A stretch of 64,000 nt of DNA from Leptolyngbya sp. PCC 7375 (GCF_000316115.1 NZ_JH993797.1:4450486-4514485), one strand, 5' to 3'; counted from the stretch's first letter, positions 27,473 through 36,955 are shown. Numbers and translations: made by a program. Notes: generated by a model from the letters alone, not told the origin.

Positions 27473-28180
27473 TTGACGACGGCTGATCACGTCCCCCAAC
27501 TTTTAAGCAGACCTATGCTACATACCGTAATCGACCTCCCCTTACCCCTTGGTGAGGTATTTCCTGAGCCCATGGCCCAGGGCTCAACTGAGAAAACTCT
27601 TAGCTCTGATAAGCTTGACCTGATTTTTGAACTGCTGCTAGGCCAGGTTTTCCCGTTTCGCGGTTTTATTCTGTTTGATGCAACTGGCAAGCTACTGCGG
27701 AGCACAACTAAGGCCGATGAATTTTGTGTCCTGCTGCACAAAAGTGTACCGGGTCAAGCGTTTGGTATGCCTCAGCCTTCAGCATTGCCCGACCAGGTGC
27801 TGGCGCTCCGTGACTTTCTTATGGAGAGCTGTGTAGATTTTCCAGACCATACGCTGCAGTTGTATGACACTGTATGTCTGCCGGGTGGCATTCGTCTCCA
27901 TCTCAATGCGGAATGGCTTGATCTGGCAGATCAGCCAACAAAATGCATTTTGGTGACCATTGATGATCTGACCAAGATTGCCCATGACCGAGCGGTGTGT
28001 GATGCCTATCGCCACGGTTTGACCAGCCGTGAAGCTGAGGTCTGGGAGCTTTATCTGCAAGGGCTTTCCTACCGTCGAATCTGCAAGGAATTGATGATTA
28101 CCCTGAACACGGTTAAAAAGCACATGAAGAGCATTTTCTCCAAATGCAGCATTGAATGTCGCTGTCGGCACCTGGTATAA
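27473..28180 (+). CDS. LuxR-type HTH transcriptional regulator
   Basis: 235 residues from a TTG at 27473; an ATG at 27515 is an alternative and would give 221. The C-terminal 50 residues form a LuxR/GerE helix-turn-helix: GLTSREAEVWELYLQGLSYR, then RICKELMITLNTVKKHMKSI. The N-terminal 170 residues could be a PAS-like sensory domain (FPFRGFILFDATGKLLRST followed by acidic and beta segments), but there is no phospho-acceptor Asp pocket, so this is not a standard response regulator. Target unknown. Confidence 0.87.
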   Translation: MTTADHVPQLLSRPMLHTVIDLPLPLGEVFPEPMAQGSTEKTLSSDKLDLIFELLLGQVFPFRGFILFDATGKLLRSTTKADEFCVLLHKSVPGQAFGMPQPSALPDQVLALRDFLMESCVDFPDHTLQLYDTVCLPGGIRLHLNAEWLDLADQPTKCILVTIDDLTKIAHDRAVCDAYRHGLTSREAEVWELYLQGLSYRRICKELMITLNTVKKHMKSIFSKCSIECRCRHLV

Positions 28181-28728
28181 CGGTGTGCCTAATTTTACAC
28201 GTAGCTGGAAAGTTACATAATGGCTGGAGATACCTAGAACCCGTCATTATGTGGTTTACAAAAACATATGTGTTCCACGTGTTAAGTGATATAAAACACA
28301 CTGTCAAGCAGCCATGATCACTCAGATTAGTCTGTAAGTGTTTAAGCTAAAGGTGTTTCCTTAACTTAGAACAAGTGCAGCCCATGTTTAGCTGCCAGAG
28401 AACAACACACTCATGCGCTCCACTTTTCCAGTGATTAAACCTGCTAATAGCCACCCCCCGGACGTTGTGGAAATTTTGTCTTCAATGTGCCATGTGGCTC
28501 AACCTGAGGCTCCTCAGCCCATTGCTCGATGGATTTTGGAAGAAGGTCAGCTATTGGGCGTGCTTGTGGCATCGTTTCCTTCTCCATGGGTGCGGGATGC
28601 GTCGGCTTGTGGTGGATCGGCTTAATGGTTTTGCTTTGTGGATGATTAAGGTGCCGTCTGGTTGTTGGGGCTGCTTTGGTTATTGGGGATTAGTGATGGG
28701 TGGTGTTTGGTGGGCAAACGGTAGTTTT
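28181..28728. other. 548-bp intergenic stretch
   Basis: Between the LuxR-type gene and the end of the ABC operon. The first half is AT-rich. A 70-codon plus-strand frame (28413-28625) has a methionine start but no RBS and an abrupt switch to a Gly/Trp-rich second half; I do not call it. G/T-rich DNA at 28600-28730 reads as low-complexity in all frames. Confidence 0.4.
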
Positions 28729-29442
28729 CTAAGTGGCGGTGACTACTTCATGCAACTGTTGGGCATCTAAATTTTGATGCAAAATCTGGCCATCTCGAAA
28801 CCAAATTATTCGACGGGTGTTACGGGCTACTTCTACTTCATGGGTAACCATGACTACGGTCATACCGCTGGCATTGAGTTGTCCAAAAATGTGTAAAATT
28901 TCTTCAGTTGTTTGAGTATCCAGGGCACCGGTTGGTTCATCGGCTAATAGTAGGACTGGTTGATTGACAATGGCGCGTGCGATCGCAACCCGTTGCTGTT
29001 GTCCCCCCGATAACTGCCGTGGTTGATTCTGTAATCGGTCACCCAGACCCACTTTGACCAGTGCTTCTTCTGCCCGCTGTTGTCGTTCACCATAGGCAAC
29101 TCCGCCATAGACCATGGGCAGCATGACGTTATCTAGCGCTGTTAATTGGGGCAGCAGGTGAAACTGTTGAAAGACAAATCCAATTTTGCGATTGCGGATA
29201 TGGGCGAGTTCGTCGTCACTCAGCTGATCGACTTCTACTTTGTCCAGATGGTATTGGCCAGAGGTTGGGCGATCCAGGCAGCCGATGATATTCATCAGCG
29301 TGGATTTGCCGGAGCCAGATGCTCCCATAATTGAGCAGTAATCGCCTGAGTCGATGGCAAAGCTGACACCTGCCAGGGCATGAACCTGGACATCTCCCAT
29401 GTTGTAGGTTTTGGTAATATTTGAGACTTGAATGAGAGCCAT
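28729..29442 (-). CDS. ABC transporter ATP-binding protein (MacB/LolD type)
   Basis: 237 residues. Walker A GASGSGKSTLMNIIG, Q-loop FVFQQFHLLPQLTALDNV, signature LSGGQQQRVAIARAI, Walker B LLLADEPTGALD and the H-loop MVTHE are all intact. GCLDRPTSGQYHLDKVEV is typical of the MacB/LolD subfamily. It lies 8 bp downstream of a matching FtsX permease in an adaptor-permease-ATPase operon. It could also power the ATPase-less pump at 15759-19836 (inference). Confidence 0.94.
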   Translation of the reverse strand: MALIQVSNITKTYNMGDVQVHALAGVSFAIDSGDYCSIMGASGSGKSTLMNIIGCLDRPTSGQYHLDKVEVDQLSDDELAHIRNRKIGFVFQQFHLLPQLTALDNVMLPMVYGGVAYGERQQRAEEALVKVGLGDRLQNQPRQLSGGQQQRVAIARAIVNQPVLLLADEPTGALDTQTTEEILHIFGQLNASGMTVVMVTHEVEVARNTRRIIWFRDGQILHQNLDAQQLHEVVTAT

Positions 29443-29450
29443 GATCGACG

Positions 29451-30650
29451 TTAACTTCTCAGCGCAACAATGGGGTCTAACCGCGCTGCCTGCCTGGCAG
29501 GAACAACGCCAAAAATGAGGCCAATAGTCCCCGAAACCCCAGTGGCAAGCAGAATCGAATTCACTGTAATTCCTGGTTTCAATGGGCTAAAAGCTGCTAC
29601 TATCACGGCTCCACTTGTCCCCAAACCAATACCAATCACCCCTCCCGCAACCGATAGAATAATCGCCTCAATCAAAAACTGAGTGAGAATTACCCGTTGG
29701 GTTGCTCCGATCGCCTTGCGTAGACCAATCTCATGGGTGCGTTCGGTGACAGATACCAGCATGATGTTCATCACACCGATGCCGCCTACTAAAAGAGAGA
29801 TGCTGGCGATCGCCGCCAGCATTAAGCTCAATCCTGCGGTAATTTTGGCCACCATGTCCTGGAATGACTTATTGGCCCATACTGAAAAGTTCTTTTTGCC
29901 GTGGCGACGGGTGAGAATATTACTAATCTGAAAGGCTGCAGCCCTGATGCTTTCTGAATCTTGTGCCGAGATTTCTAGAAAATCGATGGGGATGCCATTG
30001 GGAGATTGGCGACCAGAGAGCTGATAGGCCATGGTGGTGATGGGCACGTAGGCCGTTTCGTCGTAATTGACGCCAAACAGTGTGCCTTTGCTAGTCATCA
30101 CTCCCATCACCTGAAAGTTGAAGTCCCCGACCTGCACCATTTTGCCTAGGGCAGAGGCTTCACCAAAGAGACGCTTTTCTAACGCAGAGCCCAAGACAAT
30201 GACGGGGGCATGTTGCTCTAGATCAGTGGAGGTTAAAAAACGTCCTTTGGCCAGTTTGAGACTGCGCACGTAGCCAATACCTGGGGTGGTGCCGATGACG
30301 CTACCACTGCGGGACCGAGAGCCATAGGTAAACTGTAGCTGGGCGTTGATTTGAGGTGCTATTTCTAAGACAGCGGGGGCTTGGGTTGCGATCGCATCCA
30401 CATCTGCCAGGGTGATTTCTGCGGCATCATCGTTGGGGCCTAAATCTTCGTCACTGGCAAAAATAGTGAGCTGGTTAGGGCCAAAGGATTCTAGCTGATC
30501 TTGAGTAAACTGTTTGGCTCCTTCGCCTAAGGCCACCATGGTAATGACAGAAGCATTGCCGATGATGATGCCTAACATCGTGAGCAAACTTCTGAGTCGA
30601 TTGGCGTTCAAATTTTTGGCCGCCATTTGAATATTTTCGATGAATTGCAT
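29451..30650 (-). CDS. MacB-like FtsX-domain permease
   Basis: 399 residues. N-terminal helix LRSLLTMLGIIIGNASVITM, a periplasmic MacB-PCD domain, and a three-helix FtsX domain with RTHEIGLRKAIGATQRVILTQ and VPARQAARLDPIVALRS, as in macrolide-exporter MacB proteins but with the ATPase on a separate gene. It is flanked by its adaptor (2 bp gap) and its ATPase. Probable substrate class: peptides, lipids or hydrophobic compounds, from family knowledge only. Confidence 0.93.
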   Translation of the reverse strand: MQFIENIQMAAKNLNANRLRSLLTMLGIIIGNASVITMVALGEGAKQFTQDQLESFGPNQLTIFASDEDLGPNDDAAEITLADVDAIATQAPAVLEIAPQINAQLQFTYGSRSRSGSVIGTTPGIGYVRSLKLAKGRFLTSTDLEQHAPVIVLGSALEKRLFGEASALGKMVQVGDFNFQVMGVMTSKGTLFGVNYDETAYVPITTMAYQLSGRQSPNGIPIDFLEISAQDSESIRAAAFQISNILTRRHGKKNFSVWANKSFQDMVAKITAGLSLMLAAIASISLLVGGIGVMNIMLVSVTERTHEIGLRKAIGATQRVILTQFLIEAIILSVAGGVIGIGLGTSGAVIVAAFSPLKPGITVNSILLATGVSGTIGLIFGVVPARQAARLDPIVALRS

Positions 30651-30652
30651 AG

Positions 30653-31978
30653 CTAGAAGGGATTATCAACGCCGTCAATTCGTTGGTCTGCGGGAGGTTC
30701 AATTAAAATCTCGTCTCCGGGTTCGAGACCTTCCATGACTTGCACCTGCGTTCCGGCTGTTGGTCCCAGTTGCACTGGTTTTAATGTGGGACCGTCCTCT
30801 TGTTGGGCATAGACACCTGTTGTGCCATCGGTCTCAGTGACGACGGCTGCTAAGGGAATGACCAGTGCATCACTAATGGGTTGGCCGATAAATATTAGCC
30901 GTACATTCATGCCAGATTTCAGCTGCTCCTGGCCGCTTTTAAGCAGCACCTTGACCCGGAAAACAGTGACCTGATTATCGCGAATTGCCCGAGGGGCAAT
31001 AAGTTTGACTTCTCCTGAAAAGACTTCATTGGGATAAGCACTGCTGCGAACTTCTACGGTTTGCCCCACGGCTAGTTTGGCAATGCTCGCTTCTGGGACT
31101 TTAGCCTCAATTTCTAAACCGCTAGAGAGTTCAGCAATAGAAGTGGATGCCGCACCATCCGTGGACGAAGCTGCTGTGGCAGGCGATACAAAGTCACCAG
31201 CCTCTGCAAATCGGCGGGTAATGATGCCATCAAAAGGAGCACGAACAACTGTTTCATCTAGCCTTACTTGGACTGCGGTGAGCTGTGCTTGGGCTTGAGC
31301 GACAGCGGCTTCTGCCTGGGCAATCTCTTCTGGTCGGGTGCCATTTTGTAATCTCATGAGCACTGCCTGTGCTTCCTGGAGTTGTTGTTCCTCCGCTACT
31401 AAGTTTGCGCTCGCCTCTTCGGCAGTGGTTTGATAACTGTCAAGTTCATCGGCTGAAATCGCCCCTTGCTTTGCCAAGCCATCAAAACGAGCTAGCTGTT
31501 GTTGAGCTTGCTGCAATCGTGTCTGAGCTGCTTTAATCGATGCCTCTGTCATCGCAGCACGGGCACGGGCTTCGGCAATCTCCTCTGAACGTGGTCCTGC
31601 CTTTTGCTGCTCTAGGGTTGCTTGGGTCTCGGCGAGCACCGCTCGATATTGTTCAACCTCAGCCTGACTGCGGCGGCTGGTCATACGAGCAATGATCTGG
31701 CCCTGGGTAATAAAATCTCCTTCTTGAATAAAAAGTTCCGCGATTTTACCTGAGTCCTCAGGACTTAGATTAATAACACGTTCGGCTTGTACGACACCAC
31801 TGGCCTGGATTTGTGAGTTTAAATCCTGTTTTTTAACTAATACAGTTTGTTGTTCTGAAATGGGGGGCTGGCGTTGTTGGATGTAGGTAAATGCGATCGC
31901 ACCCACCAGACCCACAGCCACTATCCCCACTGACCACGGTGGAATCGGTTTTAAGCGAGTTAATGTTTGCGCTTTCAT
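30653..31978 (-). CDS. Periplasmic adaptor (HlyD/MacA type)
   Basis: 441 residues. One N-terminal transmembrane helix (VGIVAVGLVGAIAFTYI), first lipoyl half (SPEDSGKIAELFIQEGDFIT), a long Ala/Glu/Gln-rich coiled-coil hairpin (about 100-245), second lipoyl half VRAPFDGIITRRFAEAGDFV, then beta-barrel domains and a C-terminal GLEPGDEILIEPP. First gene of the adaptor-permease-ATPase operon. No TolC gene is in the operon; the one at 18256 is the only TolC-family gene in the window. Divergent from a two-component system. Confidence 0.93.
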   Translation of the reverse strand: MKAQTLTRLKPIPPWSVGIVAVGLVGAIAFTYIQQRQPPISEQQTVLVKKQDLNSQIQASGVVQAERVINLSPEDSGKIAELFIQEGDFITQGQIIARMTSRRSQAEVEQYRAVLAETQATLEQQKAGPRSEEIAEARARAAMTEASIKAAQTRLQQAQQQLARFDGLAKQGAISADELDSYQTTAEEASANLVAEEQQLQEAQAVLMRLQNGTRPEEIAQAEAAVAQAQAQLTAVQVRLDETVVRAPFDGIITRRFAEAGDFVSPATAASSTDGAASTSIAELSSGLEIEAKVPEASIAKLAVGQTVEVRSSAYPNEVFSGEVKLIAPRAIRDNQVTVFRVKVLLKSGQEQLKSGMNVRLIFIGQPISDALVIPLAAVVTETDGTTGVYAQQEDGPTLKPVQLGPTAGTQVQVMEGLEPGDEILIEPPADQRIDGVDNPF

Positions 31979-32179
31979 AATTGGGTTAGCATCTCACTCA
32001 TGGTTGCATCCTAGAAAATCTCTGGGCTATATGCCATCGGCCCAGGCACCTGAACAGCTAGTGCTGAGGATCGATTTCTCTCTAGGACTTTAGGACTATT
32101 GGACAGGCTATAGATTAGGGTCAGAAGATCCTGGTGCTTGCGTGAAAGAGCGGTTTAGCATGGGTTGTGAAGATAGATA
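31979..32179. promoter_or_regulatory. Divergent control region of ABC pump and two-component system
   Basis: 201 bp between divergent starts of the pump operon and the sensor kinase gene. This is the expected place for a response-regulator operator controlling both. I see no clear inverted-repeat operator, so the call rests on gene arrangement only. Confidence 0.4.
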
Positions 32180-33490
32180 TTGTCCCTGCCCATTCCCTAT
32201 CTGCCTAGACTCGTGAAACATTGGCCTAAGTCCCAAGCCCATCCTTTTCGGGTGCTGTACATTATTGAGTGGATTTTGCTGGGTATTGCCGTATCAGAGC
32301 TGCCGTGGGAAAGTCTGCCCTATCTGTCTGGTCTGATGGGCAGTTCACTGGCGGAGACGGAACCCATACCGTTTGCCTGGCTCTGGAGTCTAATGTGCCT
32401 GTTGTTGCTGGGGCTGCTGGGGCGGCGTTTACCCATAGGGTCAGCCGTAAGCAAGTGGGGATATACGGCTGTCCAAATTGGACTGATCTTAGTGGCAACA
32501 TCCTTGGCCAATTGGCAATCTCCGTTTTTGATGCCTTACCTTGTGGTCATGATTCGTGGGTACTTGATTTTTAGCCATCGGGAGCGCTGGGTGCTGGCAG
32601 GGCTAACATTTGGGATTGCGATCTCATCTCTGGCTATTCCCCTGCTAGATATTCCAAGACTACAGTCGGCATTTAATGAACCTCTGCCGCTGACGACTGA
32701 CAAGGTTAGAACCATCAGTATGGTGATCGGCATCTACGGCATTGTGCTTTGTGGTCTAGTATCGGCCTTTGTGCTGCTGCTGGTTAATGCCCTACTGGCG
32801 GAACGTGCCAGCCGACAACAGTTAACGGTTGCCCACCATCGGCTACGACAATATGCGCTTCGCATTCAAGATCAAGCAGCGTTGCAAGAGCGTAATCGTA
32901 TTGCCCGAGAGATTCACGATGCCGTTGGCCACAGCCTTACTGCCCTACGTATTCAACTAGAAAATGCACGATTGTTTTCTCACTCCGATACCCATAAAAC
33001 AGAGGACCACCTGAAAGTAGCACAACAGCTAGCTGCTAAGGCCCTCAGCGAGATTCGCCAGTCTGTTTCTACGCTACAATCTGACCCGCTCCAGGGCAGA
33101 TCGCTCATAACAGTTTTAGAACAGCTGTGCTTAGACTTTCAACAACAGACGAAAGGCGAATTTGTTTACACCCTGGATGTTCTGGGTCCGTTGCCAACAG
33201 AAACTAGCGCCACCGTCTATCGACTGCTGCAAGAGGCCATGACCAATGTGGCTCGTCACAGCCATGCTGATCGCATCAAGCTGCAGGTGAAAACAGAATC
33301 AGGCTACCTGTGGCTAATATTAGAAGATAATGGCATTGGCTTTGACCTTGCCAAAAATACGGCAGGTTTTGGTCTCAGTAGCATGAAAGAGCGTACGGCA
33401 GCGATGGGTGGGCACTTACAATTCATTACAGCCCCTGGTGAAGGCTGTCAGCTTAGGGCGCAATTGCCGTTAGTTGAGGTGATGGCGTGA
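32180..33490 (+). CDS. Membrane sensor histidine kinase (NarL/DesK-type, HisKA_3)
   Basis: 436 residues from a TTG at 32180; a GTG 11 codons later is possible. Five or six transmembrane helices in the first 215 residues with no large periplasmic loop point to an intramembrane sensor as in DesK. The HisKA_3 dimerisation segment ERNRIAREIHDAVGHSLTAL has the phospho-His in EIHD. The ATPase domain has VYRLLQEAMTNVARHSHA (N box), EDNGIGFD (G1) and GFGLSSMKERTAAMGG (G2). It overlaps the response regulator by 4 bp. The pairing with the divergent pump suggests it senses membrane stress or the pump's substrate (inference). Confidence 0.93.
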   Translation: MSLPIPYLPRLVKHWPKSQAHPFRVLYIIEWILLGIAVSELPWESLPYLSGLMGSSLAETEPIPFAWLWSLMCLLLLGLLGRRLPIGSAVSKWGYTAVQIGLILVATSLANWQSPFLMPYLVVMIRGYLIFSHRERWVLAGLTFGIAISSLAIPLLDIPRLQSAFNEPLPLTTDKVRTISMVIGIYGIVLCGLVSAFVLLLVNALLAERASRQQLTVAHHRLRQYALRIQDQAALQERNRIAREIHDAVGHSLTALRIQLENARLFSHSDTHKTEDHLKVAQQLAAKALSEIRQSVSTLQSDPLQGRSLITVLEQLCLDFQQQTKGEFVYTLDVLGPLPTETSATVYRLLQEAMTNVARHSHADRIKLQVKTESGYLWLILEDNGIGFDLAKNTAGFGLSSMKERTAAMGGHLQFITAPGEGCQLRAQLPLVEVMA

Positions 33491-34134
33491 TTCAGCTAGT
33501 GATTGTAGATGACCAGGCGTTGATTCGTCAGGGGTTAAGCAGTTTGTTACAGACTAAGCCCGATTTACGTGTGGTGGGCGAGGCTCAGAATGGCCAGGTG
33601 GCGTTGGAGCTAATTGAGTCGTTAGTGGGTACACCAGACCAACCTCATCTGATTTTGATGGATGTGCGTATGCCGGTGATGGATGGTGTAGCGACAACGC
33701 AGCAGATCTGTGAGCGATGGGCAGATATTAACGTGTTAATTCTGAGTACGTTTGATGATGATGCCTATGTTACTGATGCGATGCGCTATGGCGCGAAGGG
33801 CTATCTTCTGAAAGATACGCCTTCAGAAGAGCTGGCAGAAGCGATTCGGTCTATCCACAAGGGATATACCTATCTGGGGCCGGGATTATTTGCGAAAACC
33901 CAGGCGATGATGCAACGGATAACCAGCGAGGTTCCGCCAGAGGTGTTAACCCTTTCCCCCAGAGAGAAAGAGGTGTTAAAACTGATTGCTACTGGGGCCA
34001 ATAATCGCGAAATTGCTGCGGCTCTAACTATTTCAGAACGCACGGTAAAAAACCATGTGAGTAGTATCTTGGGGCACTTACAACTTCGCGATCGCACCCA
34101 AGTTGCCTTACTAGCCAGTAAGTTTTTGCTGTAG
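33487..34134 (+). CDS. NarL/FixJ-family response regulator
   Basis: 215 residues with a GTG start overlapping the kinase stop. REC domain: acidic pocket IVDDQA near the start, phospho-acceptor Asp in LILMDVRMPVMDG, signalling Thr/Ser in LILSTFDDD, and Lys in GYLLKDTPSEEL. LuxR HTH at about 148-205: LTLSPREKEVLKLIATGANN, then REIAAALTISERTVKNHVSS. Intact two-component partner of the upstream kinase. Probably regulates the divergent ABC pump operon. Confidence 0.94.
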   Translation: MIQLVIVDDQALIRQGLSSLLQTKPDLRVVGEAQNGQVALELIESLVGTPDQPHLILMDVRMPVMDGVATTQQICERWADINVLILSTFDDDAYVTDAMRYGAKGYLLKDTPSEELAEAIRSIHKGYTYLGPGLFAKTQAMMQRITSEVPPEVLTLSPREKEVLKLIATGANNREIAAALTISERTVKNHVSSILGHLQLRDRTQVALLASKFLL

Positions 34135-34161
34135 AGCGCTGACCCTGTAGCGTTAACCTTT

Positions 34162-34353
34162 CTAAGCTAGAACACGCTTTCGTCGGATATCGTATCTGGC
34201 TACGTAACTGACTGGGCTAACCCGTAGATACATAACATCATGGATAAGATTGGAATGTTCTTCACTGGGTTGGTGAAAGGTCATGCTGTTGCGATCGCAC
34301 TTTTCCTTGTAAGCGGCTACAGCTTTTTCAAATGTTGACTTAGTATCTGCCAT
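34162..34353 (-). CDS. Small soluble hypothetical protein
   Basis: 63 residues from the ATG at 34353, preceded by AAAGGTAACC. The reading MADTKSTFEKAVAAYKEKCD, then MTFHQPSEEHSNLIHDVMYL and a basic VARYDIRRKRVLA tail looks like a conserved cyanobacterial small protein. No named domain recognised. Upstream (34387-34430) GGTAGCAT and ATGCTACC form an inverted repeat over about 44 bp that might be an operator or hairpin. Confidence 0.68.
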   Translation of the reverse strand: MADTKSTFEKAVAAYKEKCDRNSMTFHQPSEEHSNLIHDVMYLRVSPVSYVARYDIRRKRVLA

Positions 34354-34638
34354 GGTTACCTTTACTAGAAGCATGGGTAACCAACCAGGTAGCATACGCC
34401 CTTGCGCTCAAACTAACAGCATGCTACCCAGCTATTGGATTTACGGTACAACCGTAGCATGTTACCGCCATCTCTGTTTGAGCTGCCGATCAAGCTTACA
34501 CTGGCTACTATCTGACGATTCGACAAGATTTTGGCCTGCTTGATTTTAGAGAATTACCATTAAATACCATTTCATGTACTTCCCTGATCATTAAAGGACA
34601 TCATGGATACGTGATAAAGGCTCAATGTCTAAACAACT

Positions 34639-35058
34639 CTAAATGTCTGACTGAATTTCAATAGATTCAGCAATAATTCCAGTCGGTTGACTAGCTACAG
34701 TGCCATTGATCTGAACGGTTTGGCCTGGACTCAGTTGGTTGGCATCAGAGGAATTAGAGCCTACGGTTACCTGAGTCTCTTCTAGTAACTGAACATAATA
34801 TTTTTGTTTGTCAGCTGTTTCAACAACCAATTGAAGCGGCCAACTTTCCATCACTTCAGTAATCTTGCCATTGAGTTGGATAGCTTGACTAGTCATGGCG
34901 GAATCAGTGGCGACGGGACTGGGAGATTCAGAAACGGCTACTTCGGATGAAGAATCGCTGGTAGACGCAGGCTGGCAACCCAACAGTGAGATAATTAAGT
35001 TCAGTAAACAAACCGTTGTTACAGCTCCCTTTGCTGACAAGGATAGCGAAAATATCAT
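34639..35058 (-). CDS. Putative lipoprotein with small beta-barrel domain
   Basis: 139 residues from the ATG at 35058, chosen for the strong RBS GGGAGGACAACCC. N-terminal signal with lipobox LISLLGC, so lipid-anchored. A Ser/Pro-rich linker is followed by a beta-rich domain (QLNGKITEVMESWPLQLVVE, YYVQLLEETQVTVG, LSPGQTVQINGTV) with the look of an OB-fold, possibly ligand or nucleic-acid binding. No catalytic residues. Same strand as the protease upstream. Confidence 0.78.
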   Translation of the reverse strand: MIFSLSLSAKGAVTTVCLLNLIISLLGCQPASTSDSSSEVAVSESPSPVATDSAMTSQAIQLNGKITEVMESWPLQLVVETADKQKYYVQLLEETQVTVGSNSSDANQLSPGQTVQINGTVASQPTGIIAESIEIQSDI

Positions 35059-35181
35059 GGGTTGTCCTCCCAGAATAAAGTCGATTGACACGTAACACTC
35101 TGGGCACGTGTCAATCGATGTGTGTTCTCATCTAAACTTAGTTTAGACAACGAACGGGGCTGACGATTTTGGGTGCAACCC

Positions 35182-36141
35182 TTACAGTCCCAGATTCTTC
35201 CATTCCAGCATGCGGTCAAAAACAGGACGAGTAATCCGTGTTGACTTGTTAGGACACCCACCATAAGCGTGGACACCCACAGCATGGCGCTGACCATCAC
35301 GATAACGCCAGACAGGACTGCCACTCTGTCCACCAGCGGTATCTAGCATGTAGTACAGACGACGATTAGTGACTCGAGTGATCCGACCCGCGTTAAACCA
35401 CTGTGTACCAAAGGGCTTGTCACCTGGATAACCGGAGTTGTTTACCAGTAAGTTGTTGAGTGAACTGTTCGATAAGCTGGTAAAGCCAAACCAACCGACT
35501 CGGTTTCCCAAGGTATTGTTGGGCAGAATGATGGCTCCATAGTCATATTCGGGACTGCGATCGCGAGTCCAACCGGTGACGCTTCGGAAGGACGTTCCGA
35601 CTTGAGATCCATAGGGTCGATTCGCCGCATCCATCCCAGGAATAACCTCAATGCGTCGAGCCCAGCCTCCCGCAGCGTGGCTGTAAACACAGTGACCAGC
35701 CGTCATCACAGTGCGGGGGCCTATAAACCAGCCCGTACATCCGCTTGTGCGGCCATCGGCCCGAGTGATGATGAGCTTACAAATGGCTCGCCAAGGATAT
35801 CGATTGGCAGGCGAAATGCGAACTCGATTATCAACACCGCAGACAGATTCAGGTTCGTCATCAAACTCTAGGGCACCAGCTTCAGGTAAATTCTCAAATT
35901 CCTCTGTAATGGTAATTTGTTCACCTAGAGTGCCTTCGTTTTGAGCGTAGGTATAGTCAAATCCTAAAACGGATTCAAGCTCTCCTACAGCTTCAGTGCC
36001 ATCAAAACTCTCAGAAACTAATTCTGTCGCTTCTGTTGGAGCTGTGCTTTCACTCGATACCGACTCGTGTAAACTCTCGTCAGTGGGCTTGGCAGATGGA
36101 TTTGGCGTCTCTTCTGAAGAGACAGCTTGATGTTGAGTCAT
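35182..36141 (-). CDS. V8/glutamyl-endopeptidase-like serine protease (S1 family)
   Basis: 319 residues. Catalytic triad is readable: His in TVMTAGHCVYS, Asp in PEYDYGAIILP, Ser in GGQSGSPVWRY, in the order of chymotrypsin-fold V8-type enzymes. Two cysteines near the His (SGCTGWFIG, GHCVY) could form a disulfide. The first 105 residues are a Ser/Glu/Thr-rich acidic region with no hydrophobic signal, unlike most secreted relatives; it may be a propeptide, or export may use another route. Substrate specificity cannot be read. Downstream on the strand is the lipoprotein gene. Confidence 0.88.
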   Translation of the reverse strand: MTQHQAVSSEETPNPSAKPTDESLHESVSSESTAPTEATELVSESFDGTEAVGELESVLGFDYTYAQNEGTLGEQITITEEFENLPEAGALEFDDEPESVCGVDNRVRISPANRYPWRAICKLIITRADGRTSGCTGWFIGPRTVMTAGHCVYSHAAGGWARRIEVIPGMDAANRPYGSQVGTSFRSVTGWTRDRSPEYDYGAIILPNNTLGNRVGWFGFTSLSNSSLNNLLVNNSGYPGDKPFGTQWFNAGRITRVTNRRLYYMLDTAGGQSGSPVWRYRDGQRHAVGVHAYGGCPNKSTRITRPVFDRMLEWKNLGL

Positions 36142-36433
36142 TACAAATACTCCTTAAGGGTAAGTGTGTTTTTGCAGAAACTAGGGCTGCCACCAATGAG
36201 GCAGCCTCTTGATTCATGGAGTTTTTACGATGCCTCGATAATGGCTCAAACAGTAATTCAATGAGAATCACCCATCGGGGTGATTTCTTTCTTTTGTGAT
36301 TTGTGAGACATGGGAGGGAGGATTATCTTTCTCAATTAATGACATCCTCAATAAATGAGAATATCTAGGGCGGCCCTTCTGTGATCATTGTCACTGAATT
36401 GTCTCAGCGAATTTTAGACATGGCTTAAGACTT

Positions 36434-36663
36434 TCAGAGAATGTCCAAATTAGACTCAGTGCACCCTAGCATGTTGGTAAGTGTCAGATAATTCACATCA
36501 GCACTACATTGATGACAGTGCGGGCCGTTCAGGGGGCTTTCAATACGAATCAGCCAGGCTCCCGGGTCTGTTTTTGAGACAATAAGGACGCGAACGTCCG
36601 GTAGATCAAGCGGAATTCGAATGGAGTTATCCGTAGTGCCTCCAGAGGATTCACCACCTTAAT
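36434..36663 (-). pseudogene. Transposase N-terminal remnant (ISL3-like)
   Basis: A minus-strand frame without start codon reads RIPLDLPDVRVLIVSKTDPG, then AWLIRIESPLNGPHCHQCSA and stops at TGA. This matches the layout of the N-terminus of ISL3-type transposases (LPxVxV...V...ESxxxxxCxxC zinc-finger start). No catalytic domain follows and the frame has a TAA just upstream, so it is a dead fragment. Family assignment is tentative. Confidence 0.5.
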
Positions 36664-36955
36664 CATCCCACAAAGGTCATGCTCTCGTCCGTAACACTAG
36701 ATATAGTAATCAACCATGGCAGTTCCAGAAGAGCCTTAAGCCTTAAGGATGGGGTGCGATCTCGCCCATCCTTAATCCAGCATCCACAGCCTCGGCCCGT
36801 GGAGTATATAAAGCCAAAAAAATCCCCTGATGAAGAACGGTCAGGGGGTTGCTGTGCTTTAAGTGGATTTGAGAGATAGGAGAGCTAATGATTTCTCTGT
36901 TGTATGAGAATTCAGGCGATTCCAGGGGCATTCCACACCGTTTTTTGTGATCGTG

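Noticed and set aside
28413..28625. 70-codon plus-strand ORF between LuxR-type and ABC genes
   Set aside because: Starts with a plausible peptide but lacks an RBS and loses protein-like composition at the end.
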